A DNA stretch of 64,000 bases. Origin: Nocardioides astragali. GTDB taxonomy: Bacteria > Actinomycetota > Actinomycetes > Propionibacteriales > Nocardioidaceae. The notes beneath the pieces were generated by a model. The model was given only the letters and a program-made list of their open reading frames with translations. It searched no databases and had not been told where the DNA came from. Below are positions 8,078-18,315 of the stretch, one piece after another; the stretch's first letter is position 1, and each line of letters opens with the position of its first letter. A program made the position numbers and the translations under genes. Where the stretch lies: NCBI RefSeq assembly GCF_024436375.1, contig NZ_JAFMZM010000007.1:130731-194730 (forward strand), written 5' to 3'.

Positions 8078-9237
8078 ACACCCCGGTGCCGTCCGCGGTT
8101 CTCGACGACGTACGCCGACGGCTCGCGGGATCAGCCGGCGAGCTCACGCCCCATCGAGTGGCCGAGGCGCTGCGGGCGTCCGGGTCCCCGGTCGGCGACG
8201 CGACGGTGCTGGCCGTGCACGACCTGCTGCGTCGCGACGTGCTCGGCGCAGGTCCGCTGGAGGAGCTGCTCCGGCTCCCGGACGTCACCGACGTCCTGGT
8301 CAACGGCCCCGAGGACGTCTGGATCGATCGTGGCGCTGGGCTGGAGCGGGTGTCGGTCGCGTTCCCGGACGACGCGGCGGTGCGCCGGCTCGCCCAGCGG
8401 CTGGCTGCCTCGGCCGGGCGAAGGCTGGACGACGCCACCCCGCACGCCGACGTACGCCTGCCGGACGGCACGCGGTTCCACGCCGTGCTCGCGCCGGTCG
8501 CGCGCTCTGGGACGGTCCTCTCCCTACGGGTGCCGCGCGGTCGGGTCTGGTCGCTGCCCGAGCTGGTGACGGCAGGCGCGCTGCCGCCGGACGGCGCGTT
8601 CCTGCTCGAGGAGTTGGTCGACTCGCGGTGCGCCTTCCTGGTGACCGGCGGCACCGGGACCGGCAAGACCTCCGTGCTGTCGGCGCTGCTGTCCTTGGTC
8701 GACCCCGGCGAGCGGATCGTGCTGGTCGAGGACGCCAGCGAGCTGCGACCCGACCACCCCCACGTGGTCGCTCTCGAGGGTCGGCCTCCCAACATCGAGG
8801 GGGCCGGGGCGATCTCGTTGCAGACCCTGGTGCGGCAGGCACTGCGGATGCGGCCGGACCGCCTGGTGGTGGGGGAGGTGCGGGGCGCCGAGGTGGTGGA
8901 CCTTCTCGCCGCCCTCAACACCGGGCACGGGGGCGGCTGCGGGACCCTGCACGCCAACTCCGCGGCAGACGTCCCGGCACGGATCGAGGCGCTGTCGTTG
9001 GCCGCGGGGCTGCCGCGGGAGGCGGCGCACAGCCAGCTGGCCGCCGCACTGGACGTGGTCATCCACCTCGGCCGGGGCCGAGACGGCCGGCGCCGGATCC
9101 TCGAGCTCGGGGTGCCCGAGCGCGACGCCTCGGGCCTGGTGGCGCTGCGGAGCGCCGCGACCTTCGAATCGGACCGGGTGGTGCGCGGTCCGGCTGCCGG
9201 CACGTTGGCCGCACGGCTGGGTTCGGTCGCGTGGTGA
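8074..9237 (+). CDS. tadA: TadA/CpaF family ATPase of the Flp/Tad pilus secretion system
   Basis: 387 residues. The N-terminal region contains LVNGPEDVWIDRG, typical of CpaF proteins. Walker A is GGTGTGKTS (about residues 190-198), followed by an Asp box (IVLVEDASEL), the His-rich region and Walker B RPDRLVVGEVRG. The His box is GGGCGTLHAN. It is the cytoplasmic secretion ATPase that powers pilin polymerisation with the TadB and TadC inner-membrane proteins encoded next. The start overlaps the micro-ORF stop by ATGA and the stop overlaps the tadB GTG. Confidence 0.93.
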   Translation: MNTPVPSAVLDDVRRRLAGSAGELTPHRVAEALRASGSPVGDATVLAVHDLLRRDVLGAGPLEELLRLPDVTDVLVNGPEDVWIDRGAGLERVSVAFPDDAAVRRLAQRLAASAGRRLDDATPHADVRLPDGTRFHAVLAPVARSGTVLSLRVPRGRVWSLPELVTAGALPPDGAFLLEELVDSRCAFLVTGGTGTGKTSVLSALLSLVDPGERIVLVEDASELRPDHPHVVALEGRPPNIEGAGAISLQTLVRQALRMRPDRLVVGEVRGAEVVDLLAALNTGHGGGCGTLHANSAADVPARIEALSLAAGLPREAAHSQLAAALDVVIHLGRGRDGRRRILELGVPERDASGLVALRSAATFESDRVVRGPAAGTLAARLGSVAW

Positions 9238-9911
9238 GTGCCTGGGTGGCGGCTGTCCTGCTGGCCGCCGCGGTGGTGGCGTGGCTGCCGTCGGGGGGAG
9301 TGGCGACGGCACGGCAGTCGTCGCGTGCACGCCTCACGGGGCCGATGGCACTCGCGCGGTTCGGACGTCGGCACGGGACCGCGGCCGACCAAGCAGCGGT
9401 GCTCGACGTGTGCGACCTGCTCGCTGCCGAGCTCGCCGCTGGACGACCACCCGGCGCTGCCTTGGCAGCGGCCACTGAGAGGTGGCCACCGCTGGTGGCT
9501 GCGGTGGAGGCCGTACGCCTCGGGGCGGACGTCCCGGAGGCCCTGCGCAGGCTCGCGCTGGAGCGGCGCGGCGCGGCCGACCTGCGCTGGGTCGCCGGGG
9601 CCTGGCAGGTGGCGCAGCACTCCGGCCACGGCCTGGCGGCGGCGCTCGAACGCACGGCCGGTGGCCTGCGGGCCCGCCGGCGCACACGCCGTCTCGTCGA
9701 CTCGGAGCTGGCGTCGGCGCGAGCGACCGCACGACTGGTGGCGTGCCTGCCCCTCGCCGTGCTGCTGATGGGGTCGGGCGCCGGGTCCGACCCGTGGTCG
9801 TTCCTGTTGGCCACCCCGGTCGGCTGGATCTGCCTGGCCGGCGGTCTCGGTCTCATCGGACTGGGGCTGTGGTGGATCGAGCGACTGGCCGATCGGGCGA
9901 CCGCGCCGTGA
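9234..9911 (+). CDS. tadB: TadB-like type II secretion F-family membrane protein
   Basis: About 225 residues from GTG 9234 (GTGA overlap with tadA; GTG 9231 is also possible). An N-terminal membrane segment (AAVLLAAAVVAWLP) is followed by a cytoplasmic helical T2SSF domain (DLLAAELAAGRPPGAAL... GHGLAAALERTAGGL) and two C-terminal membrane segments. T2SSF proteins form the platform that docks the TadA ATPase. It is short, as is usual for actinobacterial TadB. Confidence 0.85.
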   Translation: MSAWVAAVLLAAAVVAWLPSGGVATARQSSRARLTGPMALARFGRRHGTAADQAAVLDVCDLLAAELAAGRPPGAALAAATERWPPLVAAVEAVRLGADVPEALRRLALERRGAADLRWVAGAWQVAQHSGHGLAAALERTAGGLRARRRTRRLVDSELASARATARLVACLPLAVLLMGSGAGSDPWSFLLATPVGWICLAGGLGLIGLGLWWIERLADRATAP

Positions 9912-10594
9912 TCTGGGTCAGCGCGACCTGCGCCGCGGTGGCCGTCCTGTGCTGGATGCCCTCCGCCGCACCGGTCGCCCGACCGCGGGGTGCGCCCGAT
10001 CTCAGCCTGCGGCCGCTGGGCGTGGTCGGTGCTGGCCTCTGCGCCTGGCTCTTCGTCGGCGGCGCGGCTGGCCCCGTGGCGGGGCTCGTCGCCGCCGCGG
10101 TTGCTGCGCGGGTGCTGGGCCGAGTCGAAGCGCCTGCCGTTCGTCGCGAGAGGGAGGAGGTGCACCGGACCCTGCCCCACCTCATCGACCTCTTCGCCTC
10201 GACTCTGCGTGCGGGGGCCGAGCCCGTCGCAGGCCTGGCACAGGTGTGCGCCGCGCTGCCCGGACCGGCTGCTGACCGTCTCGCCCCGGTCGTCGAGCAG
10301 GCGCGGTGGGGCGCGTCCGGTGCGGAGGCCTGGGGCGCGGTGGCCGACGACGAGGCCTTGGCCCCGCTCGCCCGCGCCATGGCGCGCTCGCAGGCCTCGG
10401 GCGCATCGGTCGTGCAGGTCGTGGAGCGCCTCGCCGACGAGCTCGAGCGCGAGGCGCTGGCCCAGGCCGAGGACGCGGCCCGGAGGGTCGGTGTCTCGGC
10501 CGCCATCCCACTCGGGGTGTGCCTGCTGCCGGCCTTCCTCCTCTTAGGCGTGGTGCCCACCGTGGCCTCGCTGCTCGGCTCGGTCGCGCCCTGA
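9908..10594 (+). CDS. tadC: TadC-like type II secretion F-family membrane protein
   Basis: 228 residues from GTG 9908, overlapping the tadB stop. Two N-terminal membrane segments precede a T2SSF helical domain (LPHLIDLFASTLRAGAEP...), with C-terminal hydrophobic segments ending LLLGVVPTVASLLGS. It is the partner of TadB in the inner-membrane pilus platform. A 173-bp gap follows before the pilin gene, containing a GTGTCCACA 9-mer at 10638. Confidence 0.85.
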   Translation: MIWVSATCAAVAVLCWMPSAAPVARPRGAPDLSLRPLGVVGAGLCAWLFVGGAAGPVAGLVAAAVAARVLGRVEAPAVRREREEVHRTLPHLIDLFASTLRAGAEPVAGLAQVCAALPGPAADRLAPVVEQARWGASGAEAWGAVADDEALAPLARAMARSQASGASVVQVVERLADELEREALAQAEDAARRVGVSAAIPLGVCLLPAFLLLGVVPTVASLLGSVAP

Positions 10595-10767
10595 CCGGCG
10601 GCACCGCCCGCCGGCATGCCGAGATGGTGGCCGGCACGTGTCCACAGGTCGTCCTGATCGGCGCTCGTGCACAGGCCGGCGACGCGCGGGGTGCGGAGGG
10701 CGCCCGGCCCTCCGAAGGTGGTTGCAGACGGGGTTCATCGGGAGCCCCCGCGACGACAGGGGAAATG

Positions 10768-10956
10768 ATGAAGCTGCGGCATCACCAGAGGCAGGGTCGC
10801 GACGAGCGAGGCATCACCACGGCGGAGTACGCCGTCGGCACGGCGGCCGGGGCCGGGTTCGCCGGCCTTCTCTACAAGCTGCTCACCGGCGGCTTCGGGG
10901 ACAAGTTGCTGGGTCGGCTCTTCGACCATGTCATGGGCCTGCTCGGCATCGGCTGA
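10768..10956 (+). CDS. DUF4244 Flp-type pilin
   Basis: 62 residues from ATG 10768, with AGGGG five bases upstream; the ATG at 10765 is adjacent and less well spaced. A basic leader (KLRHHQRQGRDERG) precedes ITTAEYAVGTAAGAGFAGLL, matching the prepilin pattern of Gly before the processing site and Glu at mature position 5. The hydrophobic helix forms the pilus core. DUF4244 proteins are the usual major pilin candidates in actinobacterial tad operons. The stop overlaps the next start (TGATG). Confidence 0.82.
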   Translation: MKLRHHQRQGRDERGITTAEYAVGTAAGAGFAGLLYKLLTGGFGDKLLGRLFDHVMGLLGIG

Positions 10957-11318
10957 TGGTCTCGCGAGCTCGGGAGGACAGGGGAGCGGCGACCGCCGAG
11001 CTCGCGCTGGGCATCCCGCTGCTGGTCGCGTTGACCGCCGGCCTCGTCTGGATGCTGGCGGTCGGCGCGGCCCAGGTGCGCGTCATCGACGCGTCCCGCG
11101 AGGCTGCGCGAGCGGTGGCCAGGGGCGACGACGTCGCCTCGGCCGAGGCGGTGGCCCTGCGGATCGCGCCCGAGGAGGCTCGCGTCCGCATCGAGGTCGG
11201 CGACAACCAGGTCGTGGTCACGACCAGCGCGCCGGTCTCCGGGCCCGGAGGGCTGCTGTCGTCACTGCCCGGGGTGACGGTCACAGCCGACGCAGTGGCT
11301 CTCGTGGAGACGTCGTGA
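10956..11318 (+). CDS. TadE-family minor pilin
   Basis: 120 residues. RGAATAELALGIPLLVALTAGLVWM is a class III signal/TadE membrane segment with the conserved Glu. It is followed by a periplasmic/extracellular domain of about 80 residues (DASREAARAVARGDD...). TadE-like pseudopilins are thought to initiate or decorate Flp pili. It overlaps the previous gene by TGATG and the next gene by GTGA. Confidence 0.82.
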   Translation: MVSRAREDRGAATAELALGIPLLVALTAGLVWMLAVGAAQVRVIDASREAARAVARGDDVASAEAVALRIAPEEARVRIEVGDNQVVVTTSAPVSGPGGLLSSLPGVTVTADAVALVETS

Positions 11319-11656
11319 GATGGCGGGAGCGCCCGGACGGCGGCTCCGCGACGGTGCTGGTGGTGGCGATGGCCGGAGTGCTGATGTTCGTGATGGTCGG
11401 ACTCTCCTCGGTCGGCGGACTCGTCGCGGCGCAGCGGCGCGCTCAGTCGGCGGCTGACCTGGCAGCGCTGGGAGGGGCCGCCGCGCTGGACGACGCCTGC
11501 GGTGAGGCGGGGCGGATCGCAGCGGCCAACTCGGCCGCCCTTGACGGATGCACGGTGGACGGCCCAGAGGTCGCCGTCGTGGTGTCCGTCGCCGGTCCCC
11601 ACCTGCCGGGTCGTCGGGTCCGGGTGAGCGCCGAGGCGCGCGCCGGCCCCGGGTGA
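11315..11656 (+). CDS. TadG/Rv3654c-like pilus protein with N-terminal membrane anchor
   Basis: 113 residues from GTG 11315. A short basic start (RWRERPDGG) is followed by SATVLVVAMAGVLMFVMVG and then AAQRRAQSAADLAALGGA, the signature of short TadG-like helicase-neighbourhood proteins in actinobacteria. Two Cys in the extracellular part (DDACGEAG, LDGCTVDG) could form a disulphide. It is the last gene of the tad operon. Confidence 0.78.
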   Translation: MRWRERPDGGSATVLVVAMAGVLMFVMVGLSSVGGLVAAQRRAQSAADLAALGGAAALDDACGEAGRIAAANSAALDGCTVDGPEVAVVVSVAGPHLPGRRVRVSAEARAGPG

Positions 11657-11695
11657 GGGCTCAGCGGACGGCCTGGTGGAGGGCTCAGGCGCCGC

Positions 11696-12004
11696 TCAGA
11701 GCTTGTCGCGGTTGTGGTCCGGGTCCTCGTCGCGGCGCTCGGCCTCGACCCGCTCGAGCTTCTCGTTGAGCTTGGTCAGCTCCTTGCGCTCCTTGCGGTG
11801 CGCGAGGCCGCGGCGCGTGCCCCACTTGAGGATCGAGAAGCCCCACAGCACCGCCGCGCCGGCTGCGACGCCGACCAGGAAGGACTCCAAGGTGGTCACG
11901 CCGAAGCCGAGCAGCTCACCGCCGGCGCCGGCCTCGCTGACGAAGACGGCCGACAGGATCGCGATGCCGCCGAGGATGATGAGTGCCAGACCGAGGAAGA
12001 CCAT
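11696..12004 (-). CDS. Small two-helix membrane protein with charged C-terminal coiled coil
   Basis: 102 residues. Two transmembrane segments (LGLALIILGGIAILSAVFV and about residues 38-58) are followed by a basic linker (KWGTRRGLAHRKERKE) and a likely coiled coil (LTKLNEKLERVEAERRDED). It resembles LapA-like or short DUF proteins of actinobacteria, but I cannot name a family. It lies 10 bp downstream of the helicase gene on the same strand, so it may be cotranscribed. Confidence 0.7.
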   Translation of the reverse strand: MVFLGLALIILGGIAILSAVFVSEAGAGGELLGFGVTTLESFLVGVAAGAAVLWGFSILKWGTRRGLAHRKERKELTKLNEKLERVEAERRDEDPDHNRDKL

Positions 12005-12013
12005 GCGGCGAAT

Positions 12014-14362
12014 CTAGCGCCAAACCTCGGCAGCTGGCGCACCCGAAAGGAGTGCGTCCAGCAGGACGATCGCACCCGCCTTGTCGAGGGGGTTGTTCTG
12101 GTTGCCGCACTTGGGCGACTGGATGCACGAGGGGCATCCGTTGGCGCACTCGCAGCTCGCGATCGCCTCGCGGGTCGCTCCGAGCCATTCGGCGGCCGTG
12201 CGGAAGCCGCGCTCGGCGAAGCCTGCGCCTCCCGGGTGGCCGTCGTAGACGAACACGGTCAGCACGCCGGTGTCGGCATGGCGGGCCGTCGAGACGCCGC
12301 CGATGTCCCACCGGTCGCAGGTCGCGAAGAGCGGAAGGAGGCCGATCGAGCAGTGCTCCGCGGCGTGGGCCGCTCCCGGGACGTCGAGTGCTGCCAGACC
12401 CGCCTCGGCCACCACGTCGTCGGGGACCGTCCACCACACCGCCGTCGTACGCAGTGTGCGCTCGGGCAGGTCGAGCGGCTCCTCCGAGAGCACCTCGCCC
12501 CCGGGCTGGCGCCGTTTGAGGAAGGAGACGACCTGGTGGGAGACATCGACCTCGCCCAGCGAGAGCTCGCACCCGCCCCACGACCGGCGCTCGCGGGTGG
12601 CGACGATGCCGATGTCGGTGACCTCGCGCGCGGTCGTGCTGTAGGCGGGCTCGTCACGCCGCATGACCGCGACGTGGTGCTCGAGGTCGAGGTCCTCGAC
12701 CAGCCACATCTCGCCCTGGTGGACGTAGACCGCGCCGGGGTGCGCCTGGTTGTGGGCGCCCCCTGCGTCGACGGTGCCGATCACCCGGCCGGTCCCGGCC
12801 TCGATCAGCTGCACCGGCGAGCCGCCGGCCGAGCGGATGTCGGCGAGGTCGGCGGCCCGGCCCCGGTCGGTCCAGAACCAGCCCCGCGGCCGTCGCCGCA
12901 GCAGGCCGAGCGAGGTCAGCTCGTCCACCACCTCGCGCGCCGTCGGCCCGAAGAGCGGCAGGTCGGCCTCGGTGAGCGGCGACTCCTGCGCCGCCGCGCA
13001 GAGGTGGGGACCCATCACGTGGGGGTTGGACGGGTCGAACACCGACGCCTCGACGGGCGCCCCGATGAGCATCTCGGGGTGGGTGACGAGGTAGGTGTCG
13101 AGCGGGTCGTCCTTCGCGACGAGCACCCCCAGGGCGTCCTGGGCGCCGCGCCCAGCACGCCCCACCTGCTGCCAGAACGCCGCGCGGGTGCCGGGGAAGC
13201 CGGCGATCAGCACCGCGTCGAGACCGCTGATGTCGATGCCCAGCTCGAGGGCGTTGGTCGCGGCCAGGCCCATCAGGTCGCCGCGTCGCAGCGCGGCCTC
13301 GAGCGCGCGTCGCTCCTCGGGGAGGTAGCCGCCGCGGTAGGCCGCCACCTTGTCCGGTAGCGACGGGTCGACCTCGGCAAGCAGGTCGGCAGCCGTGAGC
13401 GCCACCTGCTCGGCCCCGCGGCGCGACCGGATGAAGGCCAGCGTCCGGACGTCCTCGGCGACCAGGTCGGCCAGCAGGTCGGCGACCTCCGAGGACGCGG
13501 CCCGGCGCACCGGGGCGCCGTTCTCGCCGGCGTGGGAGGTGAAGGGGGGCTCCCACAGCAGCAGCGACACCTGGCCCCGCGGCGAGTCGTCCTGCGACAG
13601 CGCGACGACGTCGAACCCGGTCAGCGCAGCGGCGGTCAGCTCCGGCTGCGCAACCGTCGCCGACGCGAGCACGAACGTCGGGTGCGCGCCGTACATCGCG
13701 CACACCCGCCGCAACCGGCGCAGCACGTGGGAGACGTGGGCGCCGAACACTCCGCGGTAGTGGTGGCACTCGTCGACCACGACGTACTGCAGCGAGCCGA
13801 GGAAGCGCGACCACCGGTGGTGGGACGGGAGGAGCGAGCGGTGGAGCATGTCGGGGTTGGTGAGGACGTACTCCCCGAAGTCGCGCGTCCAGTCGCGCTC
13901 CTCCCGTGAGCTGTCTCCGTCGTGGGCCGCGAGGCGTACGTCGAGGCGCAGCGCCGCGAGCCCGGCGAGCTGGTCGTGGGCGAGCGCCTTGGTCGGCGCG
14001 AGGTAGAGGACGGACGCCCCGCGCTCCCCGCGTGGACCCCGTCCAGCGCGGATCGCGGCGAGCGCCGGGACCTGGTAGGCCAGCGACTTCCCCGACGCGG
14101 TCCCCGTCGCCACGATGACGTGGTCACCCGCGTGCGCGGCGTCGGCCGCGACCACCTGGTGGCGCCACGGGCGGGTCACGCCGTGCGCGGCATAGGCGGC
14201 TCGCAGGTCGTCGGGCACCCACTGCGGCCAGTCCTCGTGCACCGCCGCCCTGGCGGGCAGCACCTCGAGGTGCTGGAGCCGGTCCTCGCGCCCCGGGACC
14301 CCCGTGAGGCGCCTGATCAGCGCCTCCACAGGAGGCAGCACGCCGGGACGGGAAGGACTCAC
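12014..14362 (-). CDS. DEAD/DEAH-box helicase of the MrfA/YprA type with DUF1998 domain
   Basis: 782 residues from GTG 14362. Helicase domain 1 carries a Walker A variant (VATGTASGKSLAYQVPAL) and motif II VVVDECHHYRG. Domain 2 carries FIRSRRGAEQ and the motif VI region QQVGRAGR. The C-terminal DUF1998 part ends with four cysteines in CECANGCPSCIQSPKCG. This architecture is that of MrfA (YprA) of Bacillus, a 3'-5' helicase in mitomycin-type DNA repair. The start is uncertain; the frame is open further upstream but without helicase-family content. It is divergent from the STAS gene. Confidence 0.88.
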   Translation of the reverse strand: MSPSRPGVLPPVEALIRRLTGVPGREDRLQHLEVLPARAAVHEDWPQWVPDDLRAAYAAHGVTRPWRHQVVAADAAHAGDHVIVATGTASGKSLAYQVPALAAIRAGRGPRGERGASVLYLAPTKALAHDQLAGLAALRLDVRLAAHDGDSSREERDWTRDFGEYVLTNPDMLHRSLLPSHHRWSRFLGSLQYVVVDECHHYRGVFGAHVSHVLRRLRRVCAMYGAHPTFVLASATVAQPELTAAALTGFDVVALSQDDSPRGQVSLLLWEPPFTSHAGENGAPVRRAASSEVADLLADLVAEDVRTLAFIRSRRGAEQVALTAADLLAEVDPSLPDKVAAYRGGYLPEERRALEAALRRGDLMGLAATNALELGIDISGLDAVLIAGFPGTRAAFWQQVGRAGRGAQDALGVLVAKDDPLDTYLVTHPEMLIGAPVEASVFDPSNPHVMGPHLCAAAQESPLTEADLPLFGPTAREVVDELTSLGLLRRRPRGWFWTDRGRAADLADIRSAGGSPVQLIEAGTGRVIGTVDAGGAHNQAHPGAVYVHQGEMWLVEDLDLEHHVAVMRRDEPAYSTTAREVTDIGIVATRERRSWGGCELSLGEVDVSHQVVSFLKRRQPGGEVLSEEPLDLPERTLRTTAVWWTVPDDVVAEAGLAALDVPGAAHAAEHCSIGLLPLFATCDRWDIGGVSTARHADTGVLTVFVYDGHPGGAGFAERGFRTAAEWLGATREAIASCECANGCPSCIQSPKCGNQNNPLDKAGAIVLLDALLSGAPAAEVWR

Positions 14363-14530
14363 GAACGAAGTCTGGCAAACGGCTGCGACACGGCCGGATG
14401 AGGAGAAGTGTTGGGGACTCATGCGCGACGGGTGGGACTCGTGGTTTGATACCACCCGAAGAGCTAAGGGGCGCGAGGTGCGTCCCGCAGGCGCACTGTC
14501 CGAACTGATTTCGGGGACCGGGGAGCAGTC

Positions 14531-14866
14531 GTGGATCTCACCCTTGCGACACGCGAGGTGGATGGTCGCGCCGTCGTGGCCGTCGGCGGAGAGATCGACG
14601 TCTACACCGCGCCCAAGCTGCGTGACTGCATCACCGAGCTCGTGGGCTCCGGCACCTACGACATCGTGATCGACCTCGAGGCCGTCGAGTTCCTCGACAG
14701 CACCGGTCTCGGCGTGCTCGTCGGCGGCCTCAAGAAGGTCCGCGCGCACGACGGCTCCCTCGACCTGGTCTGCACCCAGGAGCGCCTGCTCAAGATCTTC
14801 CGGATCACCGGCCTCGCCAAGGTGTTCGTGATCCACGACTCCGCCGGCATCGCTCCCGGCGCCTGA
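14531..14866 (+). CDS. STAS-domain anti-anti-sigma factor (BldG/SpoIIAA-like)
   Basis: 111 residues from GTG 14531 with GGGGAG upstream. A single STAS domain contains EFLDSTGLGVL, where Ser57 is the expected phosphorylation site controlled by an anti-sigma kinase. Such proteins release an alternative sigma factor when dephosphorylated. No kinase gene is adjacent. A SigB/F/G-type sigma factor lies at 63063, but a link is only possible, not shown. Confidence 0.9.
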   Translation: MDLTLATREVDGRAVVAVGGEIDVYTAPKLRDCITELVGSGTYDIVIDLEAVEFLDSTGLGVLVGGLKKVRAHDGSLDLVCTQERLLKIFRITGLAKVFVIHDSAGIAPGA

Positions 14867-14986
14867 TCCGACCCGTCCACCCTTTGCGGTGGGATCGGTG
14901 TGGCGTGGGTCACCCTGCCCCGTGATCCGGATCACGTCTGCGTAGACTCCGGCGCGTTCATGGATCTATGTCCTAGGAGGACTCGC

Positions 14987-17308
<2,322 letters not shown>

Positions 17309-17331
17309 CCCAGCCCGACCCCGTACGCCGT

Positions 17332-17370
17332 CAGCGGCCCGTCACCCCTCCGCGGGGTGGCGGGCCGCTG
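17332..17370. terminator. Strong bidirectional hairpin between hppA and the phosphotransferase gene
   Basis: 17-bp arms CAGCGGCCCGTCACCCC and GGGGTGGCGGGCCGCTG with a five-base loop and one G-U pair. It lies between convergent genes, 24 bp after hppA and 13 bp from the stop of the minus-strand gene. There is no long T-tract, as is common in actinobacteria. Confidence 0.8.
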
Positions 17371-17382
17371 TCGTCGGCGGCG

Positions 17383-18276
17383 TCAGCGCTCGTCGAAGTG
17401 GGGGCGGGTGAGCTCCTCGGCCAACCCGCCGAGTGCGGTGCGGTCGTCGGCGTCGCCGGGGTGGGGAGCCTGCAGCCACGACGCGAACGCCCAGATCTCC
17501 GACAGCCGCCACTCGAGGTCGAAGAGCCGCACCATGGCGGGGTCGTGGTCCACGTCGCGGCCCTCGTGGACCAGCGTCGCGAGGTCCCGCTCACGGGGCG
17601 CGAGGAGGAGCGACTCCCAGTCGAGGAGCCACGTGCGCCCGCGGGCGACCCACTGGTTGTGCACGCCCGGCTCGCCGTGCGTGACGACGTACGTCTCGGG
17701 GTCGGCCAGGGTCAGGAGCCGCGCGTGCTCGCGCGCCCATCCGCCCACGCGGGCGAGGTGCTCGACCACGAGCTCCCGCGCCGCCGGGCCGAGCGGTCCT
17801 GACCAGTCCTGCTGCAGCAGGCCACGCAGCCGGTCGCCGAGGCCGGGGTCGACAACGGTCGCCCACGCCGGCGCCCCGGCCGGCGGTGCGACGGCGTGCA
17901 GCCGGGCGAGCATCTCCGGCACCTCGGGCACCGAGCTGTCCGGTCGCTCACCGGGCAGCCACCCGCTCACGCTCCAGGAACGGTCCCCGGCGCGCACGGT
18001 GTACCCGCCGTCCGTGCGGGACAGGGAGGGCCACACGAAGTCGAGCCCCAGTCCCGCTGCGGTCGCATAGGCGGCCTCGAGCGTCCCGGCCGTGTGGCGT
18101 GGCGTGGCCGGGTCGAGGGTCGCGAACAGCAGAGGGACCCCGGCCTGGTCCACCCGCCAGTGGTGGGCCCCCCACCCGACCGGCAGGTGCTCGACCGCAT
18201 CGGCCCGCGGCTCCCAGTGGCGCCGGACGACCTCGAGGACGTCCGCGTCGGTCACGTCCGAGGGCGGCTGGAGCAC
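17383..18276 (-). CDS. Aminoglycoside phosphotransferase-like (APH) kinase
   Basis: 297 residues from GTG 18276. The kinase-like fold is shown by VVTHGEPGVHNQW (catalytic Asp replaced by Glu in an HGEPxxxN motif) and LLDWESLLLAPRERDL (the DWE metal-binding motif of the APH family). Some relatives phosphorylate antibiotics and many phosphorylate small metabolites or have unknown substrates. The HGE in place of HGD is seen in some active family members. It is divergent from the methyltransferase at 18316. Confidence 0.8.
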   Translation of the reverse strand: MLQPPSDVTDADVLEVVRRHWEPRADAVEHLPVGWGAHHWRVDQAGVPLLFATLDPATPRHTAGTLEAAYATAAGLGLDFVWPSLSRTDGGYTVRAGDRSWSVSGWLPGERPDSSVPEVPEMLARLHAVAPPAGAPAWATVVDPGLGDRLRGLLQQDWSGPLGPAARELVVEHLARVGGWAREHARLLTLADPETYVVTHGEPGVHNQWVARGRTWLLDWESLLLAPRERDLATLVHEGRDVDHDPAMVRLFDLEWRLSEIWAFASWLQAPHPGDADDRTALGGLAEELTRPHFDER

Positions 18277-18315
18277 CGGGTCATGCTGGCACGTGTGTCT
18301 GCGAGGCTTGACGCC

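Noticed and set aside
6855..9629. 924-codon minus-strand ORF opposite ssd and tadA
   Set aside because: It is a shadow of plus-strand codon bias in very high-GC DNA: low-complexity Arg/Pro/Ser content and no domain, while the plus strand encodes clear Ssd and TadA motifs.
14363..14935. N-terminal extension of the helicase to 14935
   Set aside because: The extra frame runs antisense through the STAS gene and has no helicase-family content; the start near 14362 is better.
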